Shown here one piece after another: positions 35,041 through 44,839 of a stretch of DNA of 64,000 nt; position 1 is the first letter of the stretch; every line of letters starts with the position of its first letter. Origin of the DNA: Streptomyces griseus. GTDB taxonomy: Bacteria; Actinomycetota; Actinomycetes; Nanopelagicales; Nanopelagicaceae. A program made the translations under genes and the position numbers. The stretch covers positions 124,001-188,000 of the forward strand of contig CAMCYO010000001.1 of the NCBI GenBank assembly GCA_945884695.1, read 5' to 3'. The notes beneath the pieces are model-generated. The model searched no databases. It saw only the letters and a program-made list of their open reading frames with translations, and had not been told where the DNA came from.

Positions 35041-35939
35041 GCGCTGTGTTCTTAGAAAAAGTAAGTGCTAAAGCTTATTTTATTGCTTGGGCAATTGTCA
35101 GGTGGCTACCAGAACGTTTTGCATACTCCCTGTTCTATTTTGGTGCTCGCATCCTTGCAAGGAGAAAACCCAAAAGTGTTCGTAGGTTGGGCTCTAATCT
35201 GGCGATGGTTGTTGGATCCAAAACAGAATCTGAAATGGATATTCTCCTACTTAAAGCCCTTAATTCATATATGCGTTATTGGTGTGACACATTTAGATTT
35301 CCCGATTGGTCAAAAGAGCGCATTAGCAAAACGGTAACCGTGCGTAATGAACACTTATTGATGGATGCAATTAAGGCAGGAACCGGAGTAATCGTTTCAC
35401 TGCCTCATGCAGGTAATTGGGATCATGCAGGTGCTTACTTTTGCGGTAAAGGTGTGCCACTTGTCACCGTGGCAGAGCGTTTGAAACCAGAAGCACTTTT
35501 TCTCAAATTTCTCGAATATCGCCAATCTATTGGCATGGAAGTACTAGCACTTGATGGACGCTCGTTAGCCACCTTGGCTCAAAGATTGCGATCTGGGGCT
35601 CTGATTGCACTTGTGGCAGATAGAGATTTATCTCGCAATGGAATTACCGTGGATTTTTTTGGAGCACCTGCTCGTATGCCTGCAGGGCCCGCATTGCTTG
35701 CAATCAATACTGGTGCACCACTCATCACCGCATTTGTTTCGTACACAGATTCAGGAATTCATATAGATTTCAATCCAATTGCGGTGCCTTCGGTTGGTAG
35801 TAAAGATGAGAAGATTTCCTTAATGGTGCAAGAGTGTGCAAATAGCTTTGCCGAAGGTATCGCGCGTGCTCCCCACGATTGGCATATGTTGCAACGCATC
35901 TGGGTGGATGCAGATTTTCTAGAGCGTGAAAATGCCTAA
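35037..35939 (+). CDS. patA: phosphatidylinositol mannoside acyltransferase
   Basis: The 300-residue protein belongs to the LpxL/HtrB acyltransferase family with the catalytic HAGNWD (H-x4-D) motif and an N-terminal membrane-associated helix. Its position between pgsA and pimA identifies it as PatA, which acylates the mannose of PIM1. A frame starting at 34965 exists, but the ATG at 35037 overlaps the pgsA stop and gives the normal start MSAVFLEK. Confidence 0.92.
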   Translation: MSAVFLEKVSAKAYFIAWAIVRWLPERFAYSLFYFGARILARRKPKSVRRLGSNLAMVVGSKTESEMDILLLKALNSYMRYWCDTFRFPDWSKERISKTVTVRNEHLLMDAIKAGTGVIVSLPHAGNWDHAGAYFCGKGVPLVTVAERLKPEALFLKFLEYRQSIGMEVLALDGRSLATLAQRLRSGALIALVADRDLSRNGITVDFFGAPARMPAGPALLAINTGAPLITAFVSYTDSGIHIDFNPIAVPSVGSKDEKISLMVQECANSFAEGIARAPHDWHMLQRIWVDADFLERENA

Positions 35940-37119
35940 CCTAAAAAAACTTAAAATTGGCCTTGTCTGTCCCTATGGTTGGGATGCACCGGGTGGGGTT
36001 CAAAATCATGTTCGTGATCTCGCCGAATATTTGATCGAGCATGGTCATAGGGTTTCGGTTCTAGCACCGACTGCCAATGAAGAGATTTTGCCCGATTATG
36101 TTGTGAGCGCAGGAAAGCCCATAGCTATTCCTTACAACGGGGCTGTTGCACGCGTCCTCTTTGGGCCCATTGCATTTTCCCGAGTACGCCAGTGGATCGC
36201 ACAAGGTGAGTTCGATGTTCTCCACTTGCACGAACCCGCTATCCCTTCAATTTCACTTCTTGCTTGTTGGGCAGCAGAGGGGCCGATGGTCGGAACTTTT
36301 CACGCGGCAGCTAAAAGACAGAAGGTAATTTTTGCCATTGGCCCAATTCTCGAGCCAGTAATTGAAAAACTCTCCGTGCGTATCGCGGTTAGTGAAGCAT
36401 CTCGGTTAACACTCACTGAACATTTAGATACCGATGCCATTGTGATTCCCAACGGCGTTTATGCCGAGCGATTTAGAAATGGTAGCGCGCAAGAACAATG
36501 GAGTGGGGAGACAATCGGATTTATTGGTCGTTTCGAAGAGCCTAGGAAAGGACTTTCAGTTCTGCTCGAAGCCCTGCCTATCGTTGCTCGTTTTGTTCCC
36601 AATGTTCGCGTATTGGTTGCAGGACCTGGCGACACAGAAGAAATCTATAAAAATATTCATCCGCAACTCCGTAGTCGTATTTCGTTCCTTGGCAGGTTAA
36701 CTGAAGAAGATAAGGCTGATTTTCTCAGTTCCGTTTCAGTTTATGTGGCTCCTAATACTGGGGGAGAATCATTTGGAATAATTTTGGCAGAAGCAATGGC
36801 GGCAGGTGCTCCAGTGATTGCAAGTGATATCCCTGCATTCGTTTCTTTATTGGGTGAAGGCAGATACGGCTCGCTATTTGCAACTGAAGATAGCGCAGAT
36901 TTAGCAAAGAAGATTATCGATTTACTGCGAGATGATCCGACACGCAAGCGTTTATCAGTTGCTGCGCAAGAGAGATCAAAATTTTTTGATTGGGATACAG
37001 TTGCAGAGCAGATTTTCTCAGTATATGAAATGGCAATGGTTGGTAGTGGCACGGTTGGTTTGGCATCTGATTCGCGTTCGTGGGGCCGACTACTGGGGAG
37101 AGAAGGAGAGAGTTCATGA
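35926..37119 (+). CDS. pimA: phosphatidylinositol alpha-mannosyltransferase (GT4)
   Basis: The 397-residue GT-B glycosyltransferase adds the first mannose from GDP-mannose to phosphatidylinositol. It has the PimA N-terminal loop PYGWDAPGGVQNHVRDLAEYL, the GFIGRFEEPRKGLSVLLEAL nucleotide-side start of the second domain and GGESFGIILAEAMAAGAPVIASD (EX7E motif). The GTG at 35926 or ATG at 35932 may be the start; both overlap the end of patA. The stop overlaps the next gene as ATGA. Confidence 0.94.
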   Translation: MKMPNLKKLKIGLVCPYGWDAPGGVQNHVRDLAEYLIEHGHRVSVLAPTANEEILPDYVVSAGKPIAIPYNGAVARVLFGPIAFSRVRQWIAQGEFDVLHLHEPAIPSISLLACWAAEGPMVGTFHAAAKRQKVIFAIGPILEPVIEKLSVRIAVSEASRLTLTEHLDTDAIVIPNGVYAERFRNGSAQEQWSGETIGFIGRFEEPRKGLSVLLEALPIVARFVPNVRVLVAGPGDTEEIYKNIHPQLRSRISFLGRLTEEDKADFLSSVSVYVAPNTGGESFGIILAEAMAAGAPVIASDIPAFVSLLGEGRYGSLFATEDSADLAKKIIDLLRDDPTRKRLSVAAQERSKFFDWDTVAEQIFSVYEMAMVGSGTVGLASDSRSWGRLLGREGESS

Positions 37120-37619
37120 AAACAGGATTAGTTTTTGGACTTATTATTTTGTTCTCATTGTGGTATCTGACATTTTCTGCAACCAGACTCGATCGTTTAC
37201 ATCATCGCGTGGAAACCAGTTGGGCCAATCTTGATAGCCTTTTGCAACGTAGAGCAGCCATTGCTTTAGAGTTAGCTCGAAGCCAAGCCGCAGATCCAGC
37301 ATCCTCTCTACTTCTTACCCATGCTGCATATTTGGCCAGAGAAGCACAGATTGAAGATCGCTCTGATGCTGAAAGTGGATTATCAGGAGCGTTAGGGTTG
37401 TTGCAAAATGATTTAACTATGAATGTTGTTCCTGCCGAACAATCTCTCCTTAGGGAACTTTCTAATCTGACTGAAAAGATTCGCGTAGGAATTGCTATAC
37501 ATGTTGAAGCGGTAAATCGAACCCGAGATGTTCGCAAAAAACTTATCTTTAAATTCTTTCGTCTGGCGGGAAACGCACCTCTGCCCGTTATTTATGAATT
37601 TGAAAATGATGTTCTCTAA
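37116..37619 (+). CDS. small membrane protein, N-terminal part of Rv2609c-like proteins (LemA-like)
   Basis: The 167-residue protein has one N-terminal membrane helix (GLVFGLIILFSLWYLTF) followed by a helical region TRLDRLHHRVETSWANLDSLLQRRAAIALELARS, which resembles LemA-type helices and the front half of the protein that follows pimA in other actinobacteria. Those relatives often carry a Nudix domain at the C-terminus; none is present here. AGAAGGAGAG gives a strong ribosome site, and the ATG overlaps the pimA stop. Function unknown. Confidence 0.7.
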   Translation: MKTGLVFGLIILFSLWYLTFSATRLDRLHHRVETSWANLDSLLQRRAAIALELARSQAADPASSLLLTHAAYLAREAQIEDRSDAESGLSGALGLLQNDLTMNVVPAEQSLLRELSNLTEKIRVGIAIHVEAVNRTRDVRKKLIFKFFRLAGNAPLPVIYEFENDVL

Positions 37620-38631
37620 GAGAGTTCACCTTCCTTTCCTAGCGGTATTGGTTCTAGTTCTGTCAGGATGCTCTGCTGTAACCGAGCTTTCCCCAATACA
37701 AAATCAAAAACCAATTGAAGTGAATTCTATTAGCGGCCATGAGGGCGGGAATGGTCCCGTGTTGGTAGTTAAAATTGACGACACTCCGGAAGCTCATCCA
37801 CAAATTGGTTTAGAGGATGCCGATTGTGTCTACATAGAACAAGTTGAAGGTGGACTTACGCGCTTAGCCGCAGTTTTTTCATCCCGCATCCCTGAACTGA
37901 TTGGACCAATTCGTAGTGCTCGTATTAGCGATATCGATTTACTTGCACAGTATGGCAAGGTTGCCTTTGCTTATAGTGGAGCTCAATCCAAATTGTTGCC
38001 AGTTATCGCTTCGAGTGGAATGCTGGATCTTGGCGCACAACACGAATCACCGTTGATCTATACAAGAGATGCAACTCGTAGCGCTCCGGTGGATATGGTA
38101 TTGCGTGCGCAAGATCTGATGGAGAAATTGAAATCGCAAAGAGCAGATATTGCGAATGCGAAAGAGATGGGCTGGGAGTTCAGCGACGAGCCATTGGGTG
38201 GTAAAAAGATTTCCAGCGTCACAATGAATTGGCCGGCCAATTCCTATTCTGCTATTTGGTCAGAACAAGAATCACGTTGGCTATTGAACTATCACGGAGT
38301 AGAAAATGTGAGCGCTTCAGGTCTCATACTTGGACCAACGACTTTGGTCATTCAAGTAGTGTCAATTATCGATTCCACCTATCGCGATAAAATGGGCGGG
38401 ATCACTCCACTTTCTATTACCGTGGGTTCTGGTCAGGGTTTTGTACTTCGTGATGGAAAGGCATTTCGCGCCCGATGGATTCGCCCTAATGCTCAAGAAC
38501 AAACGAGGTGGACATTAGAGGATGGCAATCCATTACCTTTTGCGCCGGGGCAAATTTGGGTTGCACTGGTGGCCTCTGCGCCTGATTTCACCTATCCGGC
38601 AGTGTCTGCAAGTCCGTCTGCGACAAAGTAG
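37606..38631 (+). CDS. DUF3048 (YerB-like) lipoprotein
   Basis: The 341-residue protein starts with a lipoprotein signal (LVLVLSGCSAV) and matches the DUF3048 pattern: VLVVKIDDTPEAHPQIGLEDADCVYIEQVEGGLTRLAAVFSS, IGPIRSARISDIDLL, and C-terminal SGQGFVLRDGKAFRARWIR. The family is extracellular and of unknown function. The start at 37606 (or the next ATG at 37609) overlaps the previous gene by 14 bases and places the signal peptide correctly; the upstream frame does not. Confidence 0.88.
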   Translation: MMFSKRVHLPFLAVLVLVLSGCSAVTELSPIQNQKPIEVNSISGHEGGNGPVLVVKIDDTPEAHPQIGLEDADCVYIEQVEGGLTRLAAVFSSRIPELIGPIRSARISDIDLLAQYGKVAFAYSGAQSKLLPVIASSGMLDLGAQHESPLIYTRDATRSAPVDMVLRAQDLMEKLKSQRADIANAKEMGWEFSDEPLGGKKISSVTMNWPANSYSAIWSEQESRWLLNYHGVENVSASGLILGPTTLVIQVVSIIDSTYRDKMGGITPLSITVGSGQGFVLRDGKAFRARWIRPNAQEQTRWTLEDGNPLPFAPGQIWVALVASAPDFTYPAVSASPSATK

Positions 38632-38685
38632 TATGAACCCCTGAGTTGGATTTTATCCCGAATTGTGAAAGTTTGAGGAGCTGTA

Positions 38686-39573
38686 ATGGCTGAGTTAAAA
38701 GGCACCGCCAGAGTAAAACGCGGAATGGCTGAGATGCTTAAAGGTGGCGTCATCATGGATGTTGTTAACGCCGAGCAAGCAAAGATCGCCGAAGATGCTG
38801 GCGCTGTTGCGGTGATGGCTCTGGAGCGCGTTCCTGCAGATATTCGCGCGCAAGGTGGCGTTGCTCGTATGTCAGATCCTGACATGATTGAAAAAATAAA
38901 GGCTGCGGTGTCTATTCCCGTTATGGCTAAGGCTCGCATTGGACATTTTGTAGAGGCGCAAATTTTGCAGAGTTTGGGCGTTGATTACATTGATGAATCT
39001 GAAGTATTAACTCCAGCAGATTACAAAAATCATATTGATAAGTGGAACTTCACTGTGCCATTTGTGTGTGGAGCAACTAATTTAGGTGAGGCACTTCGTC
39101 GCATTAACGAGGGTGCGGCTATGATTCGCTCTAAAGGCGAGGCCGGCACGGGAGATGTTTCCAACGCTGTAACTCATATGCGAGAAATTGGTGGCGAGAT
39201 TCGACGTCTAACATCTATGCGCGAAGATGAACTCTATGTTGTTGCAAAAGAGATGCAGGCACCTTTCGAATTGGTAAAAGAAGTTGCTCAAAATGGGAAA
39301 TTACCAGTTGTGCTCTTTACAGCTGGTGGCATAGCAACTCCGGCAGATGCTGCAATGATGATGCATATGGGTGCCGATGGAGTATTTATCGGTTCAGGCA
39401 TTTTCAAATCAGGAGATCCTGCACGTCGCGCCGCAGCATGCGTGAAGGCGACAACATTTTTTGACGATCCCAAGGTTATTGCCGATGCCTCACGTGGGTT
39501 AGGGGATGCAATGGTAGGAATTAACGTTGCAGATATTCCTGTGCCACATCGCCTAGCCGAGCGCGGTTGGTAA
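38686..39573 (+). CDS. pdxS: pyridoxal 5'-phosphate synthase, synthase subunit
   Basis: The 295-residue TIM-barrel enzyme builds PLP from ribose-5-phosphate, glyceraldehyde-3-phosphate and ammonia. The very conserved [35 protein letters not shown] and [15 protein letters not shown] segments are present. GAGGAG lies 5 bases before the ATG. It is 11 bases upstream of pdxT, which supplies ammonia. Confidence 0.97.
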   Translation: MAELKGTARVKRGMAEMLKGGVIMDVVNAEQAKIAEDAGAVAVMALERVPADIRAQGGVARMSDPDMIEKIKAAVSIPVMAKARIGHFVEAQILQSLGVDYIDESEVLTPADYKNHIDKWNFTVPFVCGATNLGEALRRINEGAAMIRSKGEAGTGDVSNAVTHMREIGGEIRRLTSMREDELYVVAKEMQAPFELVKEVAQNGKLPVVLFTAGGIATPADAAMMMHMGADGVFIGSGIFKSGDPARRAAACVKATTFFDDPKVIADASRGLGDAMVGINVADIPVPHRLAERGW

Positions 39574-39584
39574 CGTAATTCGCA

Positions 39585-40193
39585 ATGAAGGTCGGAGTTC
39601 TTGCCTTACAAGGTGATGTTCGCGAACATATAAAAGCGCTTGGAGAATGTGGAGTTCATCCCTTTCCTGTTAGGCGTGCATCTGAAATCGAAAAAGTAGA
39701 TGCGCTCATACTTCCGGGGGGTGAGTCCACAACTATCGCACTTCTTGCTCAAAGTTTTGGTCTCTTTGAGTTGATTAAGACACGCATAGATCAGGGATTG
39801 CCTGTCTATGGATCATGTGCTGGAATGATTTTGTTGGCCGATCGCGTACTTGATGCAACCAAGGATCAAAAAACTTTCGGTGGCATAGACATCACGGTTC
39901 GTCGCAATGCTTTTGGACGCCAAGTAGATTCCTTTGAAAGTAATCTCACGGTTTCGGGTATTACTGCACCAGCCATGAAAGCACTCTTTATTCGCGCACC
40001 GTGGGTTGAATCAGTTGGAGTTGGCGTCGAAGTTTTAGCCAGCGTGAAATCTGCAGATGGATTGAGCCATCCAGTGGCTGTGCGCCAAGGTTCGCTCTTA
40101 GCTACCTCTTTTCATCCAGAACTGACTGGAGATAATCGCATACATCGATATTTTGTAGAGCAGGTGTGTAAGGCCGAGAAATCCATCAAGTAA
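39585..40193 (+). CDS. pdxT: pyridoxal 5'-phosphate synthase, glutaminase subunit
   Basis: The 202-residue class I amidotransferase shows ALQGDVREH, the oxyanion-hole loop LPGGESTTIALL, the nucleophile cysteine in YGSCAGMILLA and the His-Glu pair in SFHPEL. It releases ammonia for PdxS. Order pdxS-pdxT-yebC-ruvC is the usual actinobacterial one. Confidence 0.96.
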   Translation: MKVGVLALQGDVREHIKALGECGVHPFPVRRASEIEKVDALILPGGESTTIALLAQSFGLFELIKTRIDQGLPVYGSCAGMILLADRVLDATKDQKTFGGIDITVRRNAFGRQVDSFESNLTVSGITAPAMKALFIRAPWVESVGVGVEVLASVKSADGLSHPVAVRQGSLLATSFHPELTGDNRIHRYFVEQVCKAEKSIK

Positions 40194-40248
40194 AGTAAAC
40201 CAGTGCGTCTAGAGGGAGCTAGCAGAAGTTCTACCAGAGGCAAGAGTT

Positions 40249-40279
40249 GGAGTTAAAAAAAACTCCATTGAGGCGGAGT
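40249..40279 (+). promoter_or_regulatory. possible two-state hairpin over the yebC ribosome site
   Basis: GGAGTT (40249-40254) can pair with AACTCC (40261-40266); alternatively ACTCC (40262-40266) can pair with GGAGT (40275-40279), which contains the GGAG ribosome site 5 bases before the ATG. The two pairings exclude each other. Confidence 0.35.
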
Positions 40280-40283
40280 AAAA

Positions 40284-41036
40284 ATGTCAGGCCATTCTAA
40301 ATGGGCAACAACAAAGCATAAGAAGGCGATTATCGATTCTCGTCGAGCTAAATCTTTTGCTAAATACATTAAGGCCATTGAAGTTGCCTCCAGAAATGGC
40401 GGGCCAGATATGGCCGGTAACCCAACACTTTTTGATGCAGTTGCAAAAGCTAAAAAGAATTCGATGCCTGCTGACAATATCGAACGTGCAATTAAGAGAG
40501 GTGCTGGGCTCGAATCAGGTGGCGCTGATTGGCAGACAATTATGTATGAAGGTTATGGTCCAGATGGTGTGGCTATTTTGATTGAATGTTTATCTGATAA
40601 TCGAAATCGCGCAGCAGGTGAAGTGCGGCTGGCGGTCACACGAAACGGTGGCAGAATGGGCGATCCTGGTTCTGTTTCTTACCTCTTCAGTCGAAAAGGC
40701 GTTGTGCTTGTTTCGCAATCTTCCTCTGTTACCGAAGAGAGGATTTTAGAAGCGGTCCTAGAAGCCGGCGCAGAAGAAGTGAACGATTTAGGTGATTCTT
40801 TCGAAGTTGTTTGCGAACCAAGTGATTTAGTTGCGGTTCGTACTGCGCTACAAAGTGCTGGCATTGAATATGACTCGGCAGAATCTCCATTCTTGCCTTC
40901 GATGTCTGTGCCTCTTGATATACAAGGGGCTCAGAAGGTAATCGCACTTATAGAAGCCATTGAAGAATTGGATGATGTACAGAACGTTTATGGCAATTTT
41001 GATATCTCAGATGAGGTTATGGCGAGCCTGGGTTGA
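40284..41036 (+). CDS. yebC: YebC/PmpR (TACO1) family protein
   Basis: The 250-residue protein begins with the diagnostic [25 protein letters not shown] and continues with [15 protein letters not shown] and [14 protein letters not shown]. The family has been described both as DNA-binding regulators and as translation factors that help ribosomes through proline stretches. It precedes ruvC as in most actinobacteria. Confidence 0.95.
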   Translation: MSGHSKWATTKHKKAIIDSRRAKSFAKYIKAIEVASRNGGPDMAGNPTLFDAVAKAKKNSMPADNIERAIKRGAGLESGGADWQTIMYEGYGPDGVAILIECLSDNRNRAAGEVRLAVTRNGGRMGDPGSVSYLFSRKGVVLVSQSSSVTEERILEAVLEAGAEEVNDLGDSFEVVCEPSDLVAVRTALQSAGIEYDSAESPFLPSMSVPLDIQGAQKVIALIEAIEELDDVQNVYGNFDISDEVMASLG

Positions 41037-41060
41037 TTCGCTCTGGGGCCAAACTAGGCT
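41033..41060 (+). promoter_or_regulatory. promoter upstream of ruvC
   Basis: TTGATT (41033-41038), a 16-base spacer and TAGGCT (41055-41060). Transcription would start about 7 bases on, at the ATG at 41068. Confidence 0.45.
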
Positions 41061-41067
41061 TGCCAGT

Positions 41068-41103
41068 ATGAAGAAACGGCTCTCTAATCCATGCGCGTCC
41101 TAG
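41068..41103 (+). CDS. possible leaderless 11-codon leader ORF overlapping the ruvC start
   Basis: ATG at 41068 lies exactly 7 bases after the TAGGCT box and opens the peptide [11 protein letters not shown], whose TAG stop (41101-41103) lies inside ruvC. Terminating ribosomes could restart at the ruvC ATG (41091), which has no good ribosome site of its own. Coding by this frame is unproven. Confidence 0.3.
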   Translation: MKKRLSNPCAS

Positions 41104-41630
41104 GAGTTGATCCAGGTTTAACGCGCTGTGGTGTCGGAGTTATTGAAGGCACCGTGGGATCTGCAATTTCCTTGATTGGTGTGGGCGTCATTCTTACCTC
41201 CTCTGATAGTCCATTGGAGCAACGTTTGTTATCTCTAGAGATTCAATTGCAAGAGTGGATCAATCAATATAACCCTGATGTGATTGCAGTAGAGCGCGTT
41301 TTCTCACAGCACAATGTGCGCACCGTTATGGGTACTGCCCAAGCTGCTGGTATTGCTCTATTAATTGCTGCCAAATCTTCGATACCCGTTGTCATGCACA
41401 CACCCAGCGAAGTAAAAGCCGCAGTTTCAGGAATGGGTCGAGCAAATAAGAAACAAGTTGCTGAGATGGTTCGAAGAATTCTCAATTTGGATGAGATTCC
41501 AAAGCCAGTTGATAGTACTGATGCCCTTGCATTGGCCATCTGTCATTTATGGCGAGGGAAGAGTTCGGATCGGCTTAGCACTGCAGTTGCAAAAGAAAAG
41601 TTGCGACTCGAACAATTGCGCGCTCGATGA
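41091..41630 (+). CDS. ruvC: crossover junction endodeoxyribonuclease
   Basis: The 179-residue resolvase cuts Holliday junctions together with RuvAB. It starts [15 protein letters not shown] with the first catalytic aspartate, has the [18 protein letters not shown] segment with the acidic glutamate, and ends with the [14 protein letters not shown] acidic pair. It overlaps ruvA as ATGA (41627-41630). Confidence 0.96.
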   Translation: MRVLGVDPGLTRCGVGVIEGTVGSAISLIGVGVILTSSDSPLEQRLLSLEIQLQEWINQYNPDVIAVERVFSQHNVRTVMGTAQAAGIALLIAAKSSIPVVMHTPSEVKAAVSGMGRANKKQVAEMVRRILNLDEIPKPVDSTDALALAICHLWRGKSSDRLSTAVAKEKLRLEQLRAR

Positions 41631-42232
41631 TTGCATCGCTCACTGGCCAGGTGCGCGCCATTGCAACCGATCGTGTTGTCGTTGATGTCAATGGAGTTGG
41701 CTATTCCATCAATATCACACCATCGACAAGTACGGGTTTGAATCTAGGAGCCGAAGTTTCTCTCTTCACGGCACTAGTTATTCGTGAAGATTCAATGACC
41801 CTATTTGGGTTTCTTGATGAGCAATCACGAATTCTCTTTGAACTGGTGCAGACTGTCTCTGGAATTGGTCCCAAGGTTGCTTTATCCATACTTTCAGTTC
41901 TTTCGCCGACGGATTTAGCTATTGCTGTAGCACAAGAAAGTGTGGCCAGTATTGAACGAGTGCCAGGAATCGGACGCAAGGGCGCTCAACGGTTGATATT
42001 AGAACTCAAAGGCAAATTGAGCGATCTCTCTCCTGTAGGTGAGAAAGTAAAACATCAACCACCGTGGCGTGAGGATTTAGTTTCAGCTCTCATGGGCCTG
42101 GGTTATTCAGCAAAACAAGCCGATAGCGCAGTATCGAAAGTTGCCTCTGACATCGCAACAACCGGTTCTGATCCTGCAACTTTTGAATTGAGCGAACTTC
42201 TGCGTTCAGCTCTGCAAAGTGGTGGTCGTTAA
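41627..42232 (+). CDS. ruvA: Holliday junction branch migration protein RuvA
   Basis: The 201-residue protein has the N-terminal OB-fold ([26 protein letters not shown]), two helix-hairpin-helix motifs ([13 protein letters not shown] and [16 protein letters not shown]) and the C-terminal RuvB-contact domain ([18 protein letters not shown]). It grips the four-way junction. The stop overlaps the ruvB ATG (TAATG). Confidence 0.96.
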   Translation: MIASLTGQVRAIATDRVVVDVNGVGYSINITPSTSTGLNLGAEVSLFTALVIREDSMTLFGFLDEQSRILFELVQTVSGIGPKVALSILSVLSPTDLAIAVAQESVASIERVPGIGRKGAQRLILELKGKLSDLSPVGEKVKHQPPWREDLVSALMGLGYSAKQADSAVSKVASDIATTGSDPATFELSELLRSALQSGGR

Positions 42233-43281
42233 TGGAAGAGCAAAATCAGCGTCTGGTAACCCCTTTAGGACATAGCGATGAATCTGCCGCAGAATTGGCG
42301 CTTCGACCAAAAGCTTTGTCAGAATTTATTGGTCAACATCGAGTCCGAGAACAAATTGATGTCTTGCTTTCGGCCGCGCGTGCAAGAAATTCTTCAGCTG
42401 ATCACATGCTTCTATCGGGACCTCCTGGCCTTGGTAAGACAACACTGGCATTAATTTTGGCCAGTGAGATGCAAGCACCAATTCGTATTTCGAGCGGTCC
42501 TGCAATCACGCACGCTGGTGATTTAGCTGCAATTCTTTCATCCCTTGTTGAAGGCGAAATCTTATTTCTTGACGAAATTCATCGATTACCAAGGCCTGCA
42601 GAAGAGCTCTTGTATTTAGCCATGGAAGATTTTCGAGTTGATGTTGTTGTGGGCAAAGGCCCTGGCGCAACTGCTATTCCACTGACACTTCCACATTTTA
42701 CCTTAGTTGGGGCAACAACTCGTGCTGGATTGTTGCCAGGACCTCTCCGTGATCGTTTTGGTTTTACTGCGCATTTGGATTTTTATGACGTTGATGAGAT
42801 TGCTCAAGTTCTGGAACGCAGTGCAGCGTTACTTAAGTTGGAGATAGAAGCTCAAGCAATCGCTGAAATTGCTGGCAGATCTCGCGGGACGCCACGTATT
42901 GCAAATCGCTTACTACGTCGAGTTCGAGATTATGCCCAAGTTCGCGGGGGAACCACGTTAACCCATGATGACGCAACAGCGGCTTTAACAATGTATGAAG
43001 TAGATGAAATGGGCCTTGATCGTTTAGATCGCAGTGTTCTTTTAGCCCTTGTTGAACGATTTAATGGGGGGCCAGTGGGTCTATCAACCCTTGCTATCGC
43101 AGTAGGAGAAGAAGTAGAAACGGTGGAAGCAGTAGCTGAGCCATTCTTGGTCAGAAATGGATTTATGGTCAGAACTCCACGAGGCCGTATGGCCACAGCT
43201 CAAGGATTTCTCCATGTTGGCCATCCCGCCCCGCTTGGCGCAAATTCAACGCTTTTCGACACATCAGCCGAAGATGCCTAG
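42232..43281 (+). CDS. ruvB: Holliday junction branch migration ATPase RuvB
   Basis: The 349-residue AAA+ motor has Walker [12 protein letters not shown], Walker [10 protein letters not shown], sensor [18 protein letters not shown] and a C-terminal winged-helix domain. It completes the ruvCAB operon. Confidence 0.97.
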   Translation: MEEQNQRLVTPLGHSDESAAELALRPKALSEFIGQHRVREQIDVLLSAARARNSSADHMLLSGPPGLGKTTLALILASEMQAPIRISSGPAITHAGDLAAILSSLVEGEILFLDEIHRLPRPAEELLYLAMEDFRVDVVVGKGPGATAIPLTLPHFTLVGATTRAGLLPGPLRDRFGFTAHLDFYDVDEIAQVLERSAALLKLEIEAQAIAEIAGRSRGTPRIANRLLRRVRDYAQVRGGTTLTHDDATAALTMYEVDEMGLDRLDRSVLLALVERFNGGPVGLSTLAIAVGEEVETVEAVAEPFLVRNGFMVRTPRGRMATAQGFLHVGHPAPLGANSTLFDTSAEDA

Positions 43282-43292
43282 ACTCTCTACCC

Positions 43293-44837
43293 ATGTCTAC
43301 TTCATCTTCTCCTCGATCAGTTAAGAGCGCCTCAAAGTCAGGTCGCAATCTGGCGATTATGGCTTTGGTTCTACTGGCACTCCTTGGCGCAGTTCTTATT
43401 CAAGGCGCAACTACAGTCCGCTTAGGCTTAGATCTTCGCGGAGGAACGAGCGTGACATTGCAACCGCGCATTGCACCAGGCGAAGATGGAAAAGTGAGTA
43501 ATGCAGCAATTGATCAAGCAGTTTCGATTATTCGCCAACGCGTCAACTCTCTGGGCGTAGCCGAGAGTGAAGTCACAGCCCAAGGCAGTGGCGTCAATCG
43601 CCAAATTGTTATCTCCGTTCCTGGCGACACAGGCCGTCGTGTGGTGGATTTAGTTGGTCAAACTGCCGAACTGCGTTTTCGTCAAGTTTTACTTTCTGGC
43701 GCTCCAACACCTGTTAATCCCTCGGATACAGCAACTGTTGAAGCGATCACTGCAGCTGGACTATCTGCAGAGGTTGGCAACAAGTACGTATCCCTTGATT
43801 GCACACAAGAAGTTAATCGCCAAGGTACTGGCTCCGATGTTGCAACTGATTCAATCGTTGCATGCGACCGTTCCGGCGGAAGTAAATACATTCTTGCGGG
43901 AGCTGAGGTTCTTGGGCGTCAAGTTTCTAAAGCGAGTGCGGCAATCAATCAAACATCAGGTAGCGGTTGGTACGTACTCTTAAACTTCGATAACGAGGGC
44001 ACAAAAGCTTTTGCTGATTTAACAACTCGTGTAACTAAGTTGACGCCTCCCTTGAATGAGGTTGCAATTGTTCTTGATGGATTAGTCGTCTCTGCTCCAC
44101 GCATCAATGAACCGATCACAGCTGGAAATGCGCAGATTACCGGAAGTTTTGGCCAAGCAGAGGCCGAAGATTTAGCTAACGTTTTAAAATATGGAGCGTT
44201 GCCACTAGCCTTTGATCGCGGAGAAGTTCAGCAAATCTCTCCAACCCTTGGCGCGGATCAATTGCAAGCTGGATTACTAGCAGGTTTCATAGGCCTGGGT
44301 CTGGTGCTTCTCTATTCATTGCTCTATTACCGTGGTCTTGGATTAGTTTCAGTAGCTTCATTGATCGTTGCTGGAGCACTTGCCTACCTATCGATTTTGC
44401 TTTTAGGAAAATGGATCGGTTTCACTCTTACACTGGCAGGAATTGCTGGTGTAATCGTTGCAATCGGCATTACTGCTGACTCATTCATTGTTTATTTTGA
44501 ACGCGTCCGAGATGAAGTTCGAGAAGGCAGATCTCTTCGCTCTGCTGTAGAAACAGGTTGGGTTCGTGCTCGACGCACAATCATTGTGGCTGACTTTGTA
44601 TCCATCATCGCTTCAGCGTTGCTGTATTTGTTAGCAGTGGGCGGCGTACGAGGTTTTGCATTCACCCTGGGTTTAACAACTCTTATAGATCTCTTTGTTG
44701 TATTTATCTTTACAAAACCAATCCTTACAATCTTGGCTAAGTTGAACTTCTATAGTTCAGGTCATACCCTTTCTGGCGTTTCGAGTAAGAGTTTAGGCGT
44801 TCTCACGACGCCCACGACTTCCGAGAAAGGGGAATAG
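43293..44837 (+). CDS. secD: protein translocase subunit SecD
   Basis: The 514-residue RND-type subunit has an N-terminal helix, the GLDLRGGTSVTLQ motif (D1), a large extracytoplasmic P1 region and a C-terminal five-helix block with GIAGVIVAIGITADSFIVYFERVRDE. It uses the proton gradient to pull secreted proteins outward. A TAGACT box lies 8 bases before the ATG. secF starts 2 bases after the stop. Confidence 0.96.
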   Translation: MSTSSSPRSVKSASKSGRNLAIMALVLLALLGAVLIQGATTVRLGLDLRGGTSVTLQPRIAPGEDGKVSNAAIDQAVSIIRQRVNSLGVAESEVTAQGSGVNRQIVISVPGDTGRRVVDLVGQTAELRFRQVLLSGAPTPVNPSDTATVEAITAAGLSAEVGNKYVSLDCTQEVNRQGTGSDVATDSIVACDRSGGSKYILAGAEVLGRQVSKASAAINQTSGSGWYVLLNFDNEGTKAFADLTTRVTKLTPPLNEVAIVLDGLVVSAPRINEPITAGNAQITGSFGQAEAEDLANVLKYGALPLAFDRGEVQQISPTLGADQLQAGLLAGFIGLGLVLLYSLLYYRGLGLVSVASLIVAGALAYLSILLLGKWIGFTLTLAGIAGVIVAIGITADSFIVYFERVRDEVREGRSLRSAVETGWVRARRTIIVADFVSIIASALLYLLAVGGVRGFAFTLGLTTLIDLFVVFIFTKPILTILAKLNFYSSGHTLSGVSSKSLGVLTTPTTSEKGE

Positions 44838-44839
44838 CC

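Noticed and set aside
40980-41090. SOS (LexA) box upstream of ruvC
   Set aside because: I looked for the actinobacterial TCGAAC-N4-GTTCGA type site and found none.
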